Shown piece by piece: positions 6,311 to 9,227 of a DNA stretch of 9,227 nucleotides (position 1 is its first letter; each line of letters begins with the position of its first letter). This DNA comes from Collinsella aerofaciens (lineage in GTDB: Bacteria; Actinomycetota; Coriobacteriia; Coriobacteriales; Coriobacteriaceae). The stretch covers positions 1 to 9,227 of the forward strand of contig JAUUSS010000091.1 of NCBI GenBank assembly GCA_030841765.1, written 5' to 3'. Made by a program: the position numbers and the translations under genes. The notes beneath the pieces are model-generated. The model was not told the DNA's origin. It saw only the letters and a list, made by a program, of their open reading frames with translations, and ran no database searches.

Positions 6311-8992
6311 ATGCAAAAGGAATACCTGTCCGCTGCGGCGGAGGTGCTCAGCGACCAAGGTGTCGATGAGCACCTTGGCCTGAGCAACGACGAGGCGTCG
6401 TCGCGCCTCGCCAAGACAGGCCTTAACAAGCTCGAGGAAGCCGAGAAGACGCCGCTGTGGAAGCGTTTCTTTGAGCAGATGGCCGACCCCATGGTCATCA
6501 TGCTGATCGTTGCCGCCGTCATCAGCGCGCTCACGGGCATGGTCAAGGGCGAGCCCGACTTTGCCGATGTCGCCATCATCATGTTCGTCGTTATCGTCAA
6601 CTCGGTGCTGGGCGTGGTCCAGGAAGCCAAGAGCGAGGAGGCCCTCGAGGCCCTGCAGGAGATGAGCGCGGCGCAGTCCAAGGTACTGCGCGACGGCAAG
6701 CTCGTGCACCTGCCGAGCGCCGAGCTCGTGCCCGGCGACGTGATCATGCTCGAGGCGGGCGACTCCGTCCCGGCAGACTGCCGCGTGCTCGAGAGCGCCA
6801 CGATGAAGATCGAGGAAGCCGCCCTTACCGGCGAGTCCGTGCCTGTAGAGAAGCATGCCAACGTGATTGAGCTTGCCGCGGGCACCGACGACGTGCCGCT
6901 CGGCGACCGCAAGAACATGTGCTACATGGGCTCCACCGTGGTGTACGGCCGTGGCCGCGCCGTCGTGGTCGGCACCGGTATGAACACCGAGATGGGCAAG
7001 ATCGCCGGCGCTCTGGCCGAGGCCAAGGAAGAGCTCACGCCTCTGCAGGTTAAGCTCGCCGAGCTCAGCCGCATCCTTACCATCATGGTGATCGTCATCT
7101 GCGTCGTCATCTTTGGCGTCGATATCATCCGCCACGGCGTGGGCAACGTCCTCACCGACCCGACCGCCCTGCTCGACACCTTTATGGTTGCCGTCTCGCT
7201 CGCCGTCGCCGCCATCCCCGAGGGCCTGGTCGCCGTCGTGACCATCGTGCTTTCGCTCGGCGTGACCAAGATGGCCAAGCGCCAGGCGATCATCCGCAAG
7301 CTTTCTGCCGTCGAGACCCTTGGCTGCACGCAGACCATCTGCTCTGACAAGACCGGCACCCTTACCCAGAACAAGATGACCGTCGTCAAGCACGAGCTCG
7401 CCGCGCCTAAGGAGAAGTTCCTGGCCGGCATGGCTCTGTGCTCCGACGCCCAGTGGGACGAGGAGCTGGGCGAGGCCGTGGGTGAGCCGACCGAGTGTGC
7501 GCTCGTCAACGATGCCGGCAAGGCGGGCCTCACTGGCCTGACTGCCGAGCATCCGCGCGTGGGCGAGGCCCCGTTTGACTCGGGCCGCAAGATGATGTCC
7601 GTGGTCGTCGAGACCCTGGACGGCGAGTATGAGCAGTACACCAAGGGCGCGCCCGACGTGGTGATCGGCCTGTGCACCCATATCTACGACGGCGACAAGG
7701 TCGTCCCCCTGACCGAGGAGCGTCGCACCGAGCTCGTGGCCGCCAACAAGGCCATGGCCGACGAGGCCCTGCGCGTGCTGGCGCTGGCAAGCCGCACCTA
7801 CACCGAGGTCCCGAGCGACTGCAGCCCCGCCGCGCTCGAGCATGACCTGGTCTTCTGTGGCCTGTCCGGCATGATTGACCCGGTCCGCCCCGAGGTCGCC
7901 GACGCCATCCGCGAGGCGCACGACGCCGGTATCCGCACCGTCATGATTACGGGCGACCATATCGACACCGCCGTGGCCATTGCCAAGCAGCTGGGCATCG
8001 TCACCGATCGCAGCCAGGCCATCACCGGTGCCGACCTCGATCGCATGAGCGAAGAGGAGCTCGACGCGCACATCGAGGACTACGGCGTGTACGCCCGCGT
8101 CCAGCCCGAGCACAAGACCCGCATCGTCGAGGCTTGGAAGTCGCGCGACCAGATCGTGGCCATGACGGGCGACGGCGTCAACGACGCCCCGTCCATCAAG
8201 CGCGCCGACATCGGCGTTGGCATGGGCATCACCGGTACCGACGTCACCAAGAACGTCGCCGACATGGTGCTTGCCGATGACAACTTCGCCACCATCATCG
8301 GTGCCTGCGAAGAGGGCCGTCGCATCTACGACAACATCCGCAAGGTCATCCAGTTCCTGCTTTCGGCAAACCTTGCCGAGGTCTTCTCGGTGTTTATCGC
8401 CACGCTCATCGGCTTTACCATCTTCCAGCCGGTGCAGCTGCTGTGGGTGAACCTGGTTACCGACTGTTTCCCCGCGCTCGCGCTGGGCATGGAGGACGCC
8501 GAGGGCGACATTATGAAGCGCAAGCCGCGCAACGCTAAGGACGGTGTCTTCGCCGGACATATGGGTCTGGACTGCGTGGTCCAGGGTCTGATCATCACCG
8601 TGCTGGTGCTGGCGAGCTTCTTTGTGGGCGTGTACTTTGACATGGGCTACATCCACATCGCTGATATGATCGCCGGCAATGCCGACGAGGAAGGCGTGAT
8701 GATGGCGTTCATCACGCTCAACATGGTCGAGATTTTCCACTGCTTCAATATGCGCAGCCGTCGTGCGTCGCTGTTCACCATGAAGAAGCAGAACAAGTGG
8801 CTGTGGGCTTCCGCCGCGCTGGCACTGGTGCTGACGGTGATCGTGACCGTGCAGCCGACGCTTGCCGAGATGTTCTTTGGCCCCGTGACGCTTGAGCTCA
8901 AGGGCGTTCTTGCCGCGCTGGGCCTTGCCTTCCTGATCATTCCGCTGATGGAGATCTACAAGGCGATCATGCGCGCGGTCGAGAAGGAGTAA
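6311..8992 (+). CDS. P-type calcium-transporting ATPase (type IIA, SERCA/PacL-like)
   Basis: This 893-residue membrane pump is predicted to export Ca2+ using ATP. Domain order is standard: N-terminal actuator segment; M1-M2 (about 59-104); actuator motif TGES (173-176); M3-M4 (about 254-316) with PEGL (303-306); phosphorylation site DKTGT with Asp346; nucleotide domain with KGAP (445-448); TGDH (547-550); hinge TGDGVNDAP (619-627); and M5-M10 (about 680-885). By alignment with SERCA, ligands of both calcium sites are present: Glu304 (M4), Asn687 and Glu690 (M5), Asn714, Thr717 and Asp718 (M6, WVNLVTD), and Glu807 (M8). One-site PMCA-type pumps lack several of these. After PEGL there is Val where Pro is usual. 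The ATG start is fixed by a strong ribosome binding site that sits in a structured leader. It appears to be a single-gene unit. Calcium is the best substrate guess; Mn2+ is possible. Confidence 0.93.
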   Translation: MQKEYLSAAAEVLSDQGVDEHLGLSNDEASSRLAKTGLNKLEEAEKTPLWKRFFEQMADPMVIMLIVAAVISALTGMVKGEPDFADVAIIMFVVIVNSVLGVVQEAKSEEALEALQEMSAAQSKVLRDGKLVHLPSAELVPGDVIMLEAGDSVPADCRVLESATMKIEEAALTGESVPVEKHANVIELAAGTDDVPLGDRKNMCYMGSTVVYGRGRAVVVGTGMNTEMGKIAGALAEAKEELTPLQVKLAELSRILTIMVIVICVVIFGVDIIRHGVGNVLTDPTALLDTFMVAVSLAVAAIPEGLVAVVTIVLSLGVTKMAKRQAIIRKLSAVETLGCTQTICSDKTGTLTQNKMTVVKHELAAPKEKFLAGMALCSDAQWDEELGEAVGEPTECALVNDAGKAGLTGLTAEHPRVGEAPFDSGRKMMSVVVETLDGEYEQYTKGAPDVVIGLCTHIYDGDKVVPLTEERRTELVAANKAMADEALRVLALASRTYTEVPSDCSPAALEHDLVFCGLSGMIDPVRPEVADAIREAHDAGIRTVMITGDHIDTAVAIAKQLGIVTDRSQAITGADLDRMSEEELDAHIEDYGVYARVQPEHKTRIVEAWKSRDQIVAMTGDGVNDAPSIKRADIGVGMGITGTDVTKNVADMVLADDNFATIIGACEEGRRIYDNIRKVIQFLLSANLAEVFSVFIATLIGFTIFQPVQLLWVNLVTDCFPALALGMEDAEGDIMKRKPRNAKDGVFAGHMGLDCVVQGLIITVLVLASFFVGVYFDMGYIHIADMIAGNADEEGVMMAFITLNMVEIFHCFNMRSRRASLFTMKKQNKWLWASAALALVLTVIVTVQPTLAEMFFGPVTLELKGVLAALGLAFLIIPLMEIYKAIMRAVEKE

Positions 8993-9001
8993 GTTAACCT
9001 G

Positions 9002-9100
9002 TCCGGGCCCGCCCCTGCGTGTTTTCTTCTTCGCTGGTCCTCGCGCTTCGCGCTGCGGGATCGCTCAGAAGAAACCCCTCCCGGCGGGCGGGCCTTCGGA
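9002..9100. repeat. Long imperfect palindrome (REP- or cruciform-like)
   Basis: Nested complementary arms are visible: 9002-9005 with 9097-9100; 9006-9014 with 9086-9094 (9 bp); 9023-9030 with 9067-9074 (8 bp, TTTCTTCT/AGAAGAAA); 9036-9040 with 9058-9062 (one G-U); and 9043-9046 with 9050-9053. The whole forms one interrupted hairpin of about 99 nt. No T-tract follows, so it is not a classical terminator. It could protect the 3' end of the ATPase mRNA, be a dispersed repeat, or be a small structured RNA. Confidence 0.55.
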
Positions 9101-9136
9101 TAACCTCTCGGGACCATGAGCTGAGGGAAAGTATGT

Positions 9137-9171
9137 GAGTCGGTCGAGCGTTTGCTCGACCGGCTCTTTTT
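9137..9171 (+). terminator. Intrinsic terminator downstream of the calcium ATPase
   Basis: A 13-bp stem (9137-9149 with 9154-9166, one G-U) with a GTTT loop is followed directly by five T (9167-9171). It is a strong plus-strand terminator about 145 nt after the ATPase stop codon and most likely ends that transcript. Confidence 0.92.
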
Positions 9172-9189
9172 GATTCAAGACTTTAGTCC

Positions 9190-9210
9190 GCTGGCCGCGC
9201 AGCGGCCAGC
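9190..9210. repeat. Perfect 9-bp hairpin at the window edge
   Basis: GCTGGCCGC (9190-9198) and GCGGCCAGC (9202-9210) enclose a 3-nt loop. TTT follows on the plus strand, while the minus side has no T-run next to the stem. It may be part of a terminator for a convergent gene beyond 9227; this cannot be decided here. Confidence 0.4.
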
Positions 9211-9227
9211 TTTAAACCACCCGCTAC

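Noticed and set aside
6257..8740. An 827-codon open frame antisense to the calcium ATPase gene
   Set aside because: It is a shadow of biased GC-rich codons: the sense gene rarely uses TTA, CTA and TCA, so no antisense stops arise. The translation is rich in His, Asp and Arg without domain sense, and the sense protein is unmistakable.

Overview
The window looks like chromosomal DNA of a high-GC anaerobic Gram-positive, most likely a Coriobacteriia member close to Collinsella. I infer this from GC-rich codon use, strong GGAGG-type ribosome binding sites, and the recognisable Coriobacterial style of the lone nuclease-like protein and the phospholipase C-family protein. No rRNA, tRNA, CRISPR array or transposase gene is present.

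Region 1 (1-1984, + strand) is the 3' part of an ECF-type cobalt/nickel import operon. It holds the C-terminal end of a CbiM substrate-binding component, a CbiQ transmembrane component and a CbiO ATPase, in tight order. Any metal or cobalamin riboswitch in front of it lies outside the window.

Region 2 (1985-4036) holds a gene with its own extended -10 promoter for a soluble zinc-dependent phospholipase C-family protein. It meets, tail to tail through a shared CTAG, a minus-strand gene for a probable PD-(D/E)XK (DUF559/Vsr-like) protein with an AbiEi-like front half. That gene is less GC-rich than its neighbours.

Region 3 (4037-4408) is non-coding. It contains a 128-bp element bounded by 25-bp inverted repeats (MITE-like), about 180 bp in which I recognise nothing, and a very strong terminator for pyk.

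Region 4 (4409-5940, - strand) is pyruvate kinase, with its own -10 box and ribosome binding site. It is divergent from region 5.

Region 5 (5941-9227, + strand) starts with an AT-rich spacer, then a roughly 110-nt leader that can fold in two competing ways, one of which hides the ribosome binding site. Next comes a full-length SERCA-like P-type calcium ATPase with ligand residues for both calcium sites. After it come a long imperfect palindrome, a strong terminator and another perfect hairpin at the window edge.

The genes do not form one pathway. The common theme is metal ion handling (Co/Ni uptake, Ca efflux) beside central glycolysis. The best candidates for something undescribed are the switch-like leader of the ATPase and the inverted-repeat element upstream of the nuclease-like gene.
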